A stretch of DNA of 64,000 bases from Hyphomicrobiales bacterium (GCA_900473745.1 UCMW01000004.1:372001-436000); one strand, 5' to 3'. Shown: positions 28,419 through 37,746, counted from the stretch's first letter. The notes: a model not told the origin generated them from the letters alone. Made by a program: numbers and translations.

Positions 28419-29081
28419 TCAGAACCGGTAGCTGACACCGACATTGACGGCATTCGTCAGGATGTTGGTCTTCAGCGACGCGCCGGAATCGATGTCGACG
28501 TCGACCCAGGAATAGTTGCCCTTGTACTCGACGAAAGCCGACCAGCTCTCGTTGAAATCATAGGCTAACCCGGCCTGCGCCTGAACGGTCGCGCCGCCGA
28601 GCTGGTATTCGAAGGTCCGGCCCGAACCGCGCGTCACTTCCACATGCGGCACATTGATGCCGGCACCCGCGCCGACGTAAGGCACGAACTTCGTCCCCTC
28701 GATCGGCATGCGATAGAGCGCGTTCAGCGTCAGCAGATTGATGCCGTCGGAGAATTCGAACTGCGACCAGCCGGAGGCGCTCAGCGTCTCGCTGTCGGCA
28801 TAGACCTTGGCATGGGTGAAATCGACGGAAAGGCCGAGATTGGGTTTGCCCAGATTGTCCATCCACCATGTGCCCCGGACACCATAATAGGGCGGCATCT
28901 CGAAGGACTTGCCTTCCCAGCCGGCGCGAAAGTCCGGTTGGTCCGAAACCTCGATGTCGCTGTGCGGCGCCGTCTGGAAGCCGCCATAGACGGAGAGACC
29001 CATTTCCGCCTGTGCCGGCACGGTGGCGATCAGTGTGAAGCACCCGCCGGCAAGGGCAAGCGCAAGCGAACGATAGGTCAT
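28419..29081 (-). CDS. Outer-membrane beta-barrel protein
   Basis: A 220-residue opacity-type outer-membrane protein: signal peptide to about residue 25 (AQA-EM), alternating amphipathic strands, 'FVPYVGAGAGINVPHV' near 137 typical of OmpA-like small barrels, and a C-terminal aromatic signature (VGVSYRF) recognised by the BAM complex. Eight strands are likely. Probably structural or adhesion related. The ATG at 29081 is preferred because the signal peptide begins there; a further upstream in-frame start lacks sense as a leader. Confidence 0.85.
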   Translation of the reverse strand: MTYRSLALALAGGCFTLIATVPAQAEMGLSVYGGFQTAPHSDIEVSDQPDFRAGWEGKSFEMPPYYGVRGTWWMDNLGKPNLGLSVDFTHAKVYADSETLSASGWSQFEFSDGINLLTLNALYRMPIEGTKFVPYVGAGAGINVPHVEVTRGSGRTFEYQLGGATVQAQAGLAYDFNESWSAFVEYKGNYSWVDVDIDSGASLKTNILTNAVNVGVSYRF

Positions 29082-29176
29082 GAAAAAGTCCCCGAAAACG
29101 ATGCATGTCGGCATCGGGGCCCCGAACCCCGTTGCCAGCGGAGACTGCACCGCCGAGGCAACAGCTTCATGACACG

Positions 29177-29208
29177 AAAAAGGCCGCGCCTCATCGGCGC
29201 AGCCTTTT
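29177..29208 (-). terminator. Rho-independent terminator of the first L,D-transpeptidase gene
   Basis: On the minus strand an AAAGGCTGCGCC stem pairs with GGCGCGGCCTTT (one mismatch) around GATGA, followed by a T run. It lies 24 bases past the stop at 29232. Confidence 0.8.
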
Positions 29209-29231
29209 CATGCATCGGAAAGAGGCTGGTC

Positions 29232-29918
29232 TCAGCCGCCGAAGATCGTGCGCAGGATATCCACGCCCTTGTCGTCGAAGGACACGTCACCCTGGCGATT
29301 GCCAGGGCCGATCACGATCACCTTGGAGCCGATATCGGCGCGATCATAGAGATGCTCGACATCCTTGTTCATCATGCGGATGCAGCCGGACGACATGTTG
29401 AGGCCGATCGTCCAGGGCTGGTTGGTGCCATGGATCCGGAAGATCGTGTCGCGGCCGCCCTTGTAGAGATACATGGCGCGCGCACCGAGCGGATTGTCTG
29501 GTCCACCTTCCTGCACGACCGGCAGGATATGGCCCTTGGCGGCTTCGCGGCGGCGCATTTCTGCCGGCGGGCGCCATTCCGGCCATTCCGCCTTGCGGCC
29601 GATCTTCACCACGCCCGACCAGCCGAAGCCTTCGCGACCGACGCCCACGCCATAGCGCGTCGCGCGGTTGTTGCCCTCGACATAGTAGAGAAACTTGTTG
29701 TTCGTATCGATGATAACAGTGCCCGGCTTTTCGTCCGTCGTCAGGCGCACAACCTTGCGCTTGAACTTCTCCGGCACTTCCTTGCGCTGCTGCGCGACGA
29801 GCGTCACGTCACTGGTGGTCTGGATGCGGTCGAGGCTGATGGCGGAAGCCGGCAGCGGCATGGCAATGGTCACCGCCAGCATGGCGGCGGTGACGCTCTT
29901 CGAAATCGTCTTGAGCAT
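29232..29918 (-). CDS. L,D-transpeptidase (YkuD domain)
   Basis: A 228-residue periplasmic enzyme with a signal peptide to about residue 26 and a YkuD domain containing 'FRIHGTNQPWTIG...SSGCIRM', the His/Ser-Gly-Cys-Arg active-site signature with catalytic Cys near 180. Such enzymes form 3-3 peptidoglycan crosslinks or attach proteins to peptidoglycan. A paralog lies immediately upstream on the same strand, 90 bases apart. Rhizobiales rely heavily on L,D-transpeptidases for their cell wall. Confidence 0.92.
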   Translation of the reverse strand: MLKTISKSVTAAMLAVTIAMPLPASAISLDRIQTTSDVTLVAQQRKEVPEKFKRKVVRLTTDEKPGTVIIDTNNKFLYYVEGNNRATRYGVGVGREGFGWSGVVKIGRKAEWPEWRPPAEMRRREAAKGHILPVVQEGGPDNPLGARAMYLYKGGRDTIFRIHGTNQPWTIGLNMSSGCIRMMNKDVEHLYDRADIGSKVIVIGPGNRQGDVSFDDKGVDILRTIFGG

Positions 29919-30008
29919 ATTCTATCCCCTGAATTTGCAGGGTTGAAGCCTAGCTTCTTCCGTTTGCAAAGCAAGGGCTAATCCAAGGATTGTGATCGGA
30001 TAAGTGCC

Positions 30009-30827
30009 TCAGATCACAATGACCTTGGTGCCGACCTTCACTCGCTCGTAGAGATCGGTGACGTCCTCGTTGCGCATACGGATGCAGCCGGAGGAAACAC
30101 CGTTGCCGATCGACCAGGGAGCGTTGGTCCCATGAATGCGGTAGAGCGTTGAGCCCAGATAGAGTGCGCGGGCGCCGAGCGGATTTTCCGGGCCGCCGGG
30201 CATATGCGCGGGCAGGAAGTGACCCTTGGCCGCCTCGCGGGCGATCATCTCCTGCGGCGGGCGCCAATCCGGCCATTCGCGCTTCGATGTGACTTTGTGC
30301 GTCCCGGCCCATTCGAAGCCCGGCTTGCCGACGCCGACGCCATAACGCTTGGCCATGCCGTCGGCCATCACGAGATAGAGGAAGCGTTCACGCGTATCGA
30401 TGACGATCGTGCCGGGCTTGTGCTTGGTCTGATACTGAACCATCTGCGGCAGGAACTGCGGGTCGATCTGGGTCCGAACCGGCTTGTCCGGCCGCATCGC
30501 GACCTGTTGCGTCGACGGCTGCTGCTGCGGGAAGAGCACACGACGCTGCTGAACGAGACGACGCTGTTGCACCGGCTGCTGGCGAAGCACCTGCTGCGGC
30601 TGCACGACCACCCGTTGGCGACCTGCAGGAACGACCTGACGCTGGCGCTGAGGCATCGCGGAACTGCGCGTCTGCGCGGGAACGCCACCCAGCTGCAACA
30701 CCCAGGAGGCCTGCAGATCAGGGCTCACCATCACGGGCGGACGGCTCTGATAGCGGTCATTGGCATGGGCGGGCAGGGCAAGCGGCAGGCAGGCCAGAAC
30801 GGCCAACAGCAGGGATTTCTTCGACAT
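30009..30827 (-). CDS. L,D-transpeptidase with Gln/Arg-rich linker
   Basis: A 272-residue paralog of the neighbouring transpeptidase. After a signal peptide (to about residue 23, AHA-ND) there is a roughly 75-residue linker very rich in Gln, Arg and Val (for example 'RQRQVVPAGRQRVVVQPQQ'), then a YkuD domain with 'YRIHGTNAPWSIG...SSGCIRM'. The linker is basic and probably spans or binds the peptidoglycan layer. The start at 30827 is set by the signal peptide; ATG at 30839 is an alternative. Confidence 0.9.
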   Translation of the reverse strand: MSKKSLLLAVLACLPLALPAHANDRYQSRPPVMVSPDLQASWVLQLGGVPAQTRSSAMPQRQRQVVPAGRQRVVVQPQQVLRQQPVQQRRLVQQRRVLFPQQQPSTQQVAMRPDKPVRTQIDPQFLPQMVQYQTKHKPGTIVIDTRERFLYLVMADGMAKRYGVGVGKPGFEWAGTHKVTSKREWPDWRPPQEMIAREAAKGHFLPAHMPGGPENPLGARALYLGSTLYRIHGTNAPWSIGNGVSSGCIRMRNEDVTDLYERVKVGTKVIVI

Positions 30828-31033
30828 CGGACAACTCATGAACTTGGGACCGGATGCGGCGGCAGGACATGCCACCAATTCCACCGGATCGTGCCAGAGC
30901 CAGCCCCGCCAATTGGTAAAGAGGCCTTCATGAAAATGCGATCGAGGCCGTAAACCTTTCGGAAGGGTTAGCATCCGGTTTGGAAAACTCGTGAACAAAT
31001 GGTAAACGCGTTCCCGCATCGGGGGAGAATCGC

Positions 31034-31669
31034 ATGGACATGATCGCGGAAGGCCTGATCCGGGGAGACGACGGTCTTGACCGCTGCTTCTGGCATGGCG
31101 GGCTGGAGGACTATCGCCGCTACCATGACGAGGAGTGGGGCCGCCCGGTCACCGACGATGTCAGGCTGTTCGAAAAGATCTGCCTCGAAGGTTTTCAGTC
31201 CGGCCTCTCCTGGCTGACGATCCTGAGAAAGCGCGAACACTTCCGCGCAGCCTTTGCCGGTTTCGATTTCCATCAGGTCGCCCGCTTCGGCGACGAAGAT
31301 ATCGCCCGATGCTTGGCGGACGCCGGCATCATCCGCCACCGCGGCAAGATCGTCTCGACCATCAACAACGCCCGCCGCGCGATCGACCTCACGGCGGAAT
31401 TCGGTTCGCTCTCTCGCTACTTCTGGAGTTACGAACCCGACGTCTCTGAACGCCCGGCGCGGATGGACTACGCGACACTCAGGGCCAATCCGACCTCGCC
31501 CACGTCGGTCCGCCTGTCGAAGGACCTGAAGAAGCGCGGCTGGACCTTTGTCGGCCCAACCACCGTCTATGCCTTCATGCAGGCCATGGGTCTCGTCAAC
31601 GACCATATCGAAGGCTGCTGCCGTCGCGCGCCGACCGAGGAGTTGAGGTCCGAGTTCATTCGGCCATAA
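31034..31669 (+). CDS. tag: DNA-3-methyladenine glycosylase I
   Basis: A 211-residue base-excision repair enzyme that removes 3-methyladenine from alkylated DNA. The sequence follows Tag: 'RCFWHGGLEDYRRYHDEEWG' near residue 17 with zinc-ligand Cys and His, 'GFQSGLSWLTILRKRE' near 53, and 'WTFVGPTTVYAFMQAMGLVNDH...CC' near the C-terminus, which supplies the remaining zinc ligands. It is convergent with the HAD gene; their stops are adjacent. Confidence 0.95.
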   Translation: MDMIAEGLIRGDDGLDRCFWHGGLEDYRRYHDEEWGRPVTDDVRLFEKICLEGFQSGLSWLTILRKREHFRAAFAGFDFHQVARFGDEDIARCLADAGIIRHRGKIVSTINNARRAIDLTAEFGSLSRYFWSYEPDVSERPARMDYATLRANPTSPTSVRLSKDLKKRGWTFVGPTTVYAFMQAMGLVNDHIEGCCRRAPTEELRSEFIRP

Positions 31670-32374
31670 TCAGCCGAGCCCGGTGACGAGATCCGGCACA
31701 TGCCCGAGATCCGGGATCTCGCGGAAGCGTGGCGCCTCCTCGGGCTTGTCGACATGCTCCAGCACCCAGGTCAGTTCATGCGGCACGAACACGCCCCAAG
31801 CGCCTGTCGCGATGGCCGGCACGACATCGGATTTCAGCGAATTGCCGATCATCATCGCCCGCTCCGGTCCTTCGCCATGTTTGCCGAAGATCCGCCGATA
31901 GGTGGTGGCGGTCTTGTCCGAGACGATCTCGACCGCATCGAAATAGTCGCCAAGCCCGGATTGCGCGAGTTTGCGCTCCTGGTCGAAGAGATCGCCCTTG
32001 GTGATCAGCACCAGGAAATATTTGCCCGAAAGCGCCTCCAGGGCATCGCGGGCATGCGGCAGGCATTCGACCGGATGGCTCAAGAGATCGCGTCCGATGC
32101 CAAGAATTTCGCTGATCACAGAGGAGGGCGCGCGGCCCTCGGTAATCTCCAGCGCCGTCTCGATCATCGAGAGGGTAAAACCTTTGATGCCGAAGCCGTA
32201 ATGGGCGAGATTACGCTTCTCGGCCTCGAGCAAGCGCTCGGACACATGCTCGCCTTCGGCAAACTCGGAGAGCAGGCTGCGGAAATGGCTTTCGGTCAGC
32301 TTGTAATACTGCTCGTTCTGCCAGAGCGTGTCATCGGCATCGAAGCCGATCACGGAGACAGGGCGGTTGGACAT
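31670..32374 (-). CDS. HAD family hydrolase
   Basis: A 234-residue HAD phosphatase with motif I DADDTLW (nucleophile Asp near 12), motif II Thr in 'VLITKGD' and motif III/IV 'MIGNSLKSDVVPAIATG' near 176. The cap is C1-type helical. Substrate unknown; a general phosphomonoesterase or phosphoglycolate-like activity is possible. A phosphoglycolate phosphatase would feed the glc operon a few kilobases away, but nothing in the sequence demonstrates that. Confidence 0.85.
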   Translation of the reverse strand: MSNRPVSVIGFDADDTLWQNEQYYKLTESHFRSLLSEFAEGEHVSERLLEAEKRNLAHYGFGIKGFTLSMIETALEITEGRAPSSVISEILGIGRDLLSHPVECLPHARDALEALSGKYFLVLITKGDLFDQERKLAQSGLGDYFDAVEIVSDKTATTYRRIFGKHGEGPERAMMIGNSLKSDVVPAIATGAWGVFVPHELTWVLEHVDKPEEAPRFREIPDLGHVPDLVTGLG

Positions 32375-32421
32375 GACGCCTCCTTATCGATCAGGAGGGG
32401 CAGACTAATCCGTCTCTCGGG

Positions 32422-32455
32422 CAAAGCAATGGCGCCCTTGAGCGCCATTGCGGTT
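32422..32455 (-). terminator. Hairpin terminator of the DUF305 gene
   Basis: A perfect 10-bp stem (GCAATGGCGC and GCGCCATTGC) with a 6-base loop; on the minus strand it is followed by TTT. It lies 18 bases downstream of the DUF305 stop. Confidence 0.7.
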
Positions 32456-32472
32456 TCCGGATTTTGCGGACC

Positions 32473-32871
32473 TTACTGGCCGTTCTTGGCCAGCCAAGCC
32501 TTCATCATGGCGATCTCACCCTCCTGGGCAGCGATCACCTCTTCGGCGAGCTTGCGGATCTCCGGATCCTTGCCGTGTTCGAGCACGATCTTCGCCATGT
32601 CGATCGCGCCCTGATGATGCGGGATCATGCCCTGCACGAAGTCGACATCGGCATTGCCCGTGAGTGGTACGGCCATGTCCTTGTGCATCTTCGCATTGGC
32701 CTCGGCAAAGGCCTTGGACGACGGGCTGTCGTTCATTGCGCTGTGATCCATCGTGCTATGGTCCATAGAGGACATGTCGTGGCCCTGATGCATGGTGTTG
32801 TCCTGGGCAAGGACAGCCGACGTGGAAAGCGCTGTTGCAAGCGATGCCGCAACGAGAATGGTCTTCAGCAT
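32473..32871 (-). CDS. DUF305 / CopM-like secreted metal-binding protein
   Basis: A 132-residue exported protein: signal peptide to about residue 22 (VLA-QD), a Met/His/Asp-rich segment ('MHQGHDMSSMDHSTMDHSAM') suited to copper binding, then the DUF305 ferritin-like core with 'DFVQGMIPHHQGAIDMAKI' and 'QEGEIAMMKAWL'. Related CopM proteins bind copper in the periplasm. Together with the upstream His/Cys-containing exported protein it may form a small copper-handling unit. Confidence 0.87.
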   Translation of the reverse strand: MLKTILVAASLATALSTSAVLAQDNTMHQGHDMSSMDHSTMDHSAMNDSPSSKAFAEANAKMHKDMAVPLTGNADVDFVQGMIPHHQGAIDMAKIVLEHGKDPEIRKLAEEVIAAQEGEIAMMKAWLAKNGQ

Positions 32872-32936
32872 TGAAATCTCCTGTGCTGATCGATGATGGA
32901 ATTGCGCGAAGCCAAAGGCCGCGCGGTGTCATCGGA

Positions 32937-33332
32937 TCAGGCGCGGGGAGGGGGCGTCGCCGGTGCCCTCAGCTGTGACACGAGCCTTGAGGGAAGCGCT
33001 GACGCTTCTGCGGCCCTCGCTGGCTTGCCGCTGTCGGCAAGCACGGTCTCGGCGGGCAACGTGAGACAGGCTGCGCAATGCCAGACCGATTTCATCGGCT
33101 TGGAAGGATGATCGCCGTCGCCATCATCAGCATCCGCAACGGAAAGTCCCGCAGCCGAATGCGGACAATCGATATCCGCCATCGCCGTTGATGCAGCGAC
33201 TGGCTCTCTAAGATCGCCGCTGGCGTCCATCGCATGTGCCGCAGGCATCGCCATGGCCGACATGCCGGTCATGGGCATGGCGCCATAGACAAGGGCTGCG
33301 ATGAGCAGCAGAAGGCGTGCGAGTGACGTCAT
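32937..33332 (-). CDS. Exported protein, DUF2946-like, possible copper-related
   Basis: A 131-residue protein with a hydrophobic N-terminus rich in Met ('GAMPMTGMSAMAMPAAHAM'), a 'DIDCPHSA' motif near 54 and a CxxC motif in 'WHCAACLTLP' near 84. This arrangement resembles the DUF2946 group of small exported proteins found near copper genes, though I would not call the match certain. It precedes the DUF305 gene on the same strand with 65 bases between, suggesting an operon. Confidence 0.65.
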   Translation of the reverse strand: MTSLARLLLLIAALVYGAMPMTGMSAMAMPAAHAMDASGDLREPVAASTAMADIDCPHSAAGLSVADADDGDGDHPSKPMKSVWHCAACLTLPAETVLADSGKPARAAEASALPSRLVSQLRAPATPPPRA

Positions 33333-33377
33333 GGAGGGAAGATGGGCTGCGATCGGGACGAAAGCAAGGCCAGAGAC

Positions 33378-34124
33378 TTACCGGGCAATCACATGATGCA
33401 GGATCTGGTAATCCCGGCTTTCCTCGCCGAAGGGGATCACCGGCCAGTCCCAGCTTTGCCGCGCATGGCCCAGATCGACGCCATGCATCAGATCGACCGT
33501 TTCGTGACGTCCCCCGCTGCGGTCGATGACCGTGTAGCTGACATCTGTGACAAGGCAGGTCTCGGCCGAAACCTGCGCCAGACCCTCCACATGCGCGCCG
33601 ATTACCTGACGGAGGAGGGTGGCTTTGTCCGCATGACCGTCAAGCCGTCGCGCGGCGCCAATCCCGATCTGCGACAGCAGATTGGCGGAGACGACGAGGT
33701 CGAGATAAGGCACCTGACGGAGAAACGCGAGCGGCTCGAAAGGCTTAGCCGCGAGCAGCGCATCGAGCCCCGAAAGATCCCGCTCGATCAGCCGGACATT
33801 CTTCAGCCGCGTGACCGTCAGCCAGCCGCGCACGCTGGCGAGATGCACGAGATCAACGAGCACCACCGTGTCGAACAGCCGCGACAGCTCCATGACCGGC
33901 ACGTCGCGCAACAGCCCGGACCCGAGCACCACCACCGTCCGCCGCTGCCGGCATCCTTCAGCCGCCGCGAGAATGGCCGCCTTCGTCCGGCTCTCATGCT
34001 CGACCCAGGCCGAGGCGCAACGGTTTGCCCGCGCCCAGAGATTGACGGAGGAACGGATGAACGGACGGTGCTCGGCCGAGGTCAGAGGCCACGTCGCGGC
34101 ATAGTTCAGGGCTTCGAGGATCAT
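33378..34124 (-). CDS. Conserved protein with methyltransferase-like Rossmann core
   Basis: A 248-residue soluble protein. 'TVVVLGSGLLRDVPVMELSRLF' near residue 63 followed by 'VVLVDLVHL' near 88 resembles motifs I and II of SAM-dependent methyltransferases, and 'YLDLVVSANLLSQ' near 139 could be motif IV-like. No catalytic signature is clear, so the activity is unproven. It lies downstream of the RelB-type antitoxin on the same strand; the toxin remnant stop at 34128 is 3 bases before its ATG. Confidence 0.7.
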   Translation of the reverse strand: MILEALNYAATWPLTSAEHRPFIRSSVNLWARANRCASAWVEHESRTKAAILAAAEGCRQRRTVVVLGSGLLRDVPVMELSRLFDTVVLVDLVHLASVRGWLTVTRLKNVRLIERDLSGLDALLAAKPFEPLAFLRQVPYLDLVVSANLLSQIGIGAARRLDGHADKATLLRQVIGAHVEGLAQVSAETCLVTDVSYTVIDRSGGRHETVDLMHGVDLGHARQSWDWPVIPFGEESRDYQILHHVIAR

Positions 34125-34127
34125 GTC

Positions 34128-34217
34128 TTACCGATAGACGGAGCTGCGATGGCCGATGTCGACCACGAGCACGATGAGTTTGCCGTCCTGGATATCGCAG
34201 ATGATGCGGTAGTCGCT
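34128..34217 (-). pseudogene. C-terminal remnant of a RelE/ParE-type toxin gene
   Basis: In the frame just behind the antitoxin stop the minus strand reads [19 protein letters not shown], then [10 protein letters not shown] and a TAA stop. This is the last third of a RelE-type toxin, including the strand pair and the terminal H-R...VYR motif. The first 55-60 residues are missing and no start codon with a ribosome binding site is present. It is a decayed toxin next to an intact antitoxin. Confidence 0.75.
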
Positions 34218-34461
34218 AGTCGTTCTGTGGTTCCTCAAGCTCAAAAACGCTTCGCATTTCCTCCATCGTGTAGGTTTTTCGATCACCTGCCAGATACTCT
34301 CGCCAAGCCTGTTCCGCTATGGCGAGGTCGTAGATGTCTGCCAAATGACGCCCGAGGGCCATTGTGGCATAGTCATCGGCATCCATGTCGTGCAGGCCGC
34401 CGAACTTGGACAAGAGGAAATACATCTTTTCCGGGATTTCGATTGTGACACGCTTCGTCAT
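34216..34461 (-). CDS. RelB-like antitoxin without a functional toxin
   Basis: An 81-residue protein with an N-terminal ribbon-helix-helix ('[20 protein letters not shown]') and a C-terminal toxin-binding helix ('[25 protein letters not shown]'), as in RelB/DUF6290 antitoxins. Its last residues (FELEEPQND) read through DNA that in another frame continues into the toxin remnant, so a deletion has probably altered its C-terminus. It could still repress its promoter or neutralise a related RelE elsewhere. Confidence 0.8.
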   Translation of the reverse strand: MTKRVTIEIPEKMYFLLSKFGGLHDMDADDYATMALGRHLADIYDLAIAEQAWREYLAGDRKTYTMEEMRSVFELEEPQND

Positions 34462-34614
34462 GTGCCCGACCCTTCGCTAGAAGGCGAAAGATACCACCGC
34501 ACCGGTCCATTTTCCAGCATCCGCCCTTCACCCCGCCCCCCTTCGCCCTTGCCGCCAAATCCTTGATCCTCTAAGACACCGGCACCTTTTTGAAACGAAA
34601 TTCCGGTTGTCATC

Positions 34615-36135
34615 ATGAGCGATAAGAACAAGAAGCCCCAGAAGCTGAAAGCCCGCCTGCCGCGCGGCTTCGTCGATCGCGAGGCTGCCGACATCCGCGC
34701 TGCCAACCAGATGATGGAGACCATCCGCGAGGTCTATGAGCGCTATGGCTTCGACCCGATCGAAACACCGCTCTTCGAATACACCGATGCGCTGGGCAAA
34801 TTCCTGCCCGACAGTGACCGCCCGAACGAAGGCGTCTTCTCGCTGCAGGATGACGACGAACAGTGGATGTCGCTGCGCTACGACCTGACCGCGCCCATGG
34901 CCCGTCATGTCGCGGAGAACTTTCAGGAAATCCAGCTGCCGTTCCGCACCTATCGCGCCGGCTACGTCTTCCGCAACGAGAAGCCGGGCCCGGGCCGTTT
35001 CCGCCAGTTCATGCAGTTCGACGCCGACACGGTCGGCGCACCGGGCGTCCAATCAGATGCCGAGATGTGCATGATGATGGCAGATACGCTGGAGGCCCTC
35101 GGCATCAAGCGCGGCGATTACGTGATCCGGGTCAACAACCGCAAGGTTTTGGACGGCGTGATGGAAGCCATCGGCCTCGGCGGTGAGGAGAATGCCGGGC
35201 GGCGTCTGGGCGTTCTGCGGGCCATCGACAAGCTCGACAAGTTCGGGCCTGAAGGTGTGAAGCTTCTCCTCGGCGAAGGCCGCAAGGATGAGTCCGGCGA
35301 CTTCACCAAGGGGGCGGGGCTGAACGCGGACCAGATTGCCAAGGTCCTCTTCTTCGTCGGCATCAAGTCCTATGCAGAAAGCGCCTCCGAACTCGCTGCC
35401 CTGGTTGCCGGCACGTCGAAGGGCGAGGAAGGTGTCGAGGAACTGAACATGATCGGCGCACTCGTCGCTGGCGCTGGCTACGATGCCACCCGCATCAAGA
35501 TCGACCCCTCCGTCGTCCGTGGCCTCGAATACTACACCGGTCCCGTCTATGAGGCCGAACTCACCTTCGACGTCACGAACGAAAAGGGCGAAAAGGTCGT
35601 CTTCGGCTCGGTCGGCGGCGGTGGTCGTTATGACGGCCTCGTCTCGCGTTTCATGGGCCAGCCGGTCCCAGCCACGGGCTTCTCCATCGGCGTCTCGCGC
35701 CTGATGACGGCGCTGAAGAACCTCGGCAAGCTCGGTCAGGACGAAGTGCTCGGCCCCGTCCTCGTCACCGTCATGGATGGCGATGTCGAGAGCATGGGCC
35801 GCTACCAGCGCTTCACGCAGCAGCTGCGGGCCGAAGGCATCCGCGCGGAAATGTACCAGGGCAACTGGAAGAAGTTCGGCAATCAGCTGAAATATGCCGA
35901 CCGCCGTGGCGCGCCGATCGCGATCATCCAGGGCGGTGACGAACGCTCGCAAGGCGTCGTCCAGATCAAGGACCTGATCGAGGGCAAGCGCCTGTCCGGC
36001 GAGATCACCGACAATGCCGAATGGCGCGAGGCCCGCGTGGCCCAGGAAGTCGTGCCCGAGGCGGAGCTGGTGGCGAAGGTCAAACAGATCCTGGCCGCAC
36101 AGGCCGAAGATCGCCGTCGGGCGAAGGGGAAGTAA
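34615..36135 (+). CDS. hisS: Histidyl-tRNA synthetase
   Basis: A 506-residue class II synthetase that charges tRNA-His. Motif 2 ('[32 protein letters not shown]', near 120), histidine motif A ('[16 protein letters not shown]', near 302) and motif 3 ('GFSIGVSRL', near 355) are present. The divergent alphaproteobacterial form is known to recognise tRNA-His lacking the extra G-1. The sequence style here fits that group. A VOC-family gene overlaps its stop by one base. hisZ and hisG follow, so charging and synthesis of histidine are clustered. Confidence 0.95.
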   Translation: MSDKNKKPQKLKARLPRGFVDREAADIRAANQMMETIREVYERYGFDPIETPLFEYTDALGKFLPDSDRPNEGVFSLQDDDEQWMSLRYDLTAPMARHVAENFQEIQLPFRTYRAGYVFRNEKPGPGRFRQFMQFDADTVGAPGVQSDAEMCMMMADTLEALGIKRGDYVIRVNNRKVLDGVMEAIGLGGEENAGRRLGVLRAIDKLDKFGPEGVKLLLGEGRKDESGDFTKGAGLNADQIAKVLFFVGIKSYAESASELAALVAGTSKGEEGVEELNMIGALVAGAGYDATRIKIDPSVVRGLEYYTGPVYEAELTFDVTNEKGEKVVFGSVGGGGRYDGLVSRFMGQPVPATGFSIGVSRLMTALKNLGKLGQDEVLGPVLVTVMDGDVESMGRYQRFTQQLRAEGIRAEMYQGNWKKFGNQLKYADRRGAPIAIIQGGDERSQGVVQIKDLIEGKRLSGEITDNAEWREARVAQEVVPEAELVAKVKQILAAQAEDRRRAKGK

Positions 36136-36500
36136 TGGCCTTTCTGGCGCTTCACCATGTTCAGCTGGCCATGCCCCCGGGTGGTGAAGACCAGGCGCGC
36201 GCCTTCTATGGCGATGTGCTGGGACTGCATGAAGTGCCGAAGCCGGAGAATCTCGCACGGCGTGGCGGGTGCTGGTTTGAGCAAGGTGATCTTCGCATCC
36301 ATCTCGGGGTGGAAGAGGATTTTCGGGCGGCGCGAAAGGCGCATCCGGCTTTGCTTGTCGATGAACTCGCCGGATTGACGGCTCGAATTGATGCCGCCGG
36401 GTTCAAGGTCATCTCGGATGAACCGTTGCAGGGATTTGAAAGACTTTATGTCTATGACCCCTTCGGCAATCGGATCGAGTTGATGCGGGCAGTTGGTTGA
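36135..36500 (+). CDS. VOC (glyoxalase/bleomycin-resistance fold) protein
   Basis: A 121-residue vicinal-oxygen-chelate protein. It begins 'LALHHVQLAMPPGGEDQARAFYGDVLGL' with the first metal His and ends 'YVYDPFGNRIELM', where the Glu is a typical second ligand. Likely a dimeric metalloenzyme or sequestration protein; substrate unknown. Its ATG overlaps the hisS stop (TAATG), so it is translationally coupled to hisS. A RIME element separates it from hisZ. Confidence 0.88.
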   Translation: MAFLALHHVQLAMPPGGEDQARAFYGDVLGLHEVPKPENLARRGGCWFEQGDLRIHLGVEEDFRAARKAHPALLVDELAGLTARIDAAGFKVISDEPLQGFERLYVYDPFGNRIELMRAVG

Positions 36501-36533
36501 ATAATCATGGTTGATGTAGTGCCGGGCTTTTAC

Positions 36534-36598
36534 CCCCCTCTGTCACTTCGTGACATCTCCCCCCTTGTGGGGGAGATGCCCGGCAGGGCAGAGGGGGG
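36534..36598. repeat. RIME-type palindromic element, compact form
   Basis: Arms CCCCCCTCTGTC and GGCAGAGGGGGG with inner ACATCTCCCCC and GGGGGAGATGCC make a 65-base cruciform-prone unit between the VOC gene and hisZ. It is the short counterpart of the element at 24687-24884. Confidence 0.85.
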
Positions 36599-36624
36599 TA
36601 TCAACACATTCCAGGTTTAATCTT

Positions 36625-37746
36625 ATGCCCCTGACCGACATGCCCGATTTCGCCGGTACCATCCTCCAGGAATTCGTATCGCGCGGCACGACCCGCGTCG
36701 ACACACCCGTGATCCAGCCGGCCGCCCCCTTCCTCGACATGGCGGGTGAAGACCTGCGTCGGCGCATCTTCCTCACCGAGAACGAGCGCGGCGAAAGCCT
36801 TTGCCTGCGCCCGGAATTCACCATTCCCGTCTGTCTGCGCCACATCGAAACCGCGACCGGCACGCCGAAGCGTTATGCCTATCTCGGGGAAGTCTTCCGC
36901 CAGCGCCGTGAAGGTCCGCAGGAATTTTACCAGGCCGGCATCGAAGATCTAGGGGACATCGCCGTCGCCGCCTCGGATGCCCGCGCGATTTCAGACAGCG
37001 TCGCAATCCTCACCCGCCTGCTGCCGACCAAGCCGCTCACCGTCACCCTGGGTGATCAGTCGGTCTTCGAAGCTGTCGTCAAGGCACTCGGCCTGCCGGC
37101 CGGCTGGCAGAAGCGCCTGATCCAGGCCTTCGGCAATCCCGATCACATCGACCAGCTCCTGCGCCGGCTCGCGACCCCGACGCCGGTGCCGGGTCTCGAT
37201 CCGCAAGTGTCCGCGCTGCTCGCAGGCGGTGACCAGGTTGCCCTGATCGCCCATATCGATGCGACCATGCAGGAAACCGGCTATCTCACCAATGCCAGCC
37301 GCACGCCCACTGAGATCGCCCGCCGTCTGAAGGAAAAGCTGGAACTGTCGGAGACCCGCCTCGACGGCGCAGCCCTCCTGCTGCTGCGCGAGTTCCTCTC
37401 GCTTGAGCTGCCGCTTGGCGATGCGTCGGCGGCGCTCGCCGGCTTTGCCGATGCTGCGGGCTTGAAGCTTGGCGCGGCTCTCGCCCGTTTCGATGAACGT
37501 GTCGCAGCGCTTGCCAATATCGGCACGGATCTCACCCGCATCACCTACCGCGCCGCCTTCGGTCGTCCGCTGGATTACTACACCGGCCTCGTCTTCGAGG
37601 TGGCGGTGAAGGACAAGCCCGCGGTGCTTGCCGGTGGCGGTCGTTTCGACCGGCTGCTGACACTGCTGGGTGCCGAAACCCATATCCCGGCCGTCGGCTT
37701 CTCGCTCTGGCTGGATCGCATTGAGAATGAAAGGTCATCATCATGA
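36625..37746 (+). CDS. hisZ: ATP phosphoribosyltransferase regulatory subunit
   Basis: A 373-residue class II tRNA-synthetase-like protein without aminoacylation activity. It retains the fold landmarks '[27 protein letters not shown]' near residue 92 and '[15 protein letters not shown]' near 314. HisZ is the partner that short HisG needs for catalysis and histidine feedback. It overlaps hisG by 4 bases (ATGA). The start at 36625 is chosen because an earlier in-frame ATG lies within the RIME element. It lacks the long C-terminal anticodon domain of HisS. Confidence 0.95.
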   Translation: MPLTDMPDFAGTILQEFVSRGTTRVDTPVIQPAAPFLDMAGEDLRRRIFLTENERGESLCLRPEFTIPVCLRHIETATGTPKRYAYLGEVFRQRREGPQEFYQAGIEDLGDIAVAASDARAISDSVAILTRLLPTKPLTVTLGDQSVFEAVVKALGLPAGWQKRLIQAFGNPDHIDQLLRRLATPTPVPGLDPQVSALLAGGDQVALIAHIDATMQETGYLTNASRTPTEIARRLKEKLELSETRLDGAALLLLREFLSLELPLGDASAALAGFADAAGLKLGAALARFDERVAALANIGTDLTRITYRAAFGRPLDYYTGLVFEVAVKDKPAVLAGGGRFDRLLTLLGAETHIPAVGFSLWLDRIENERSSS

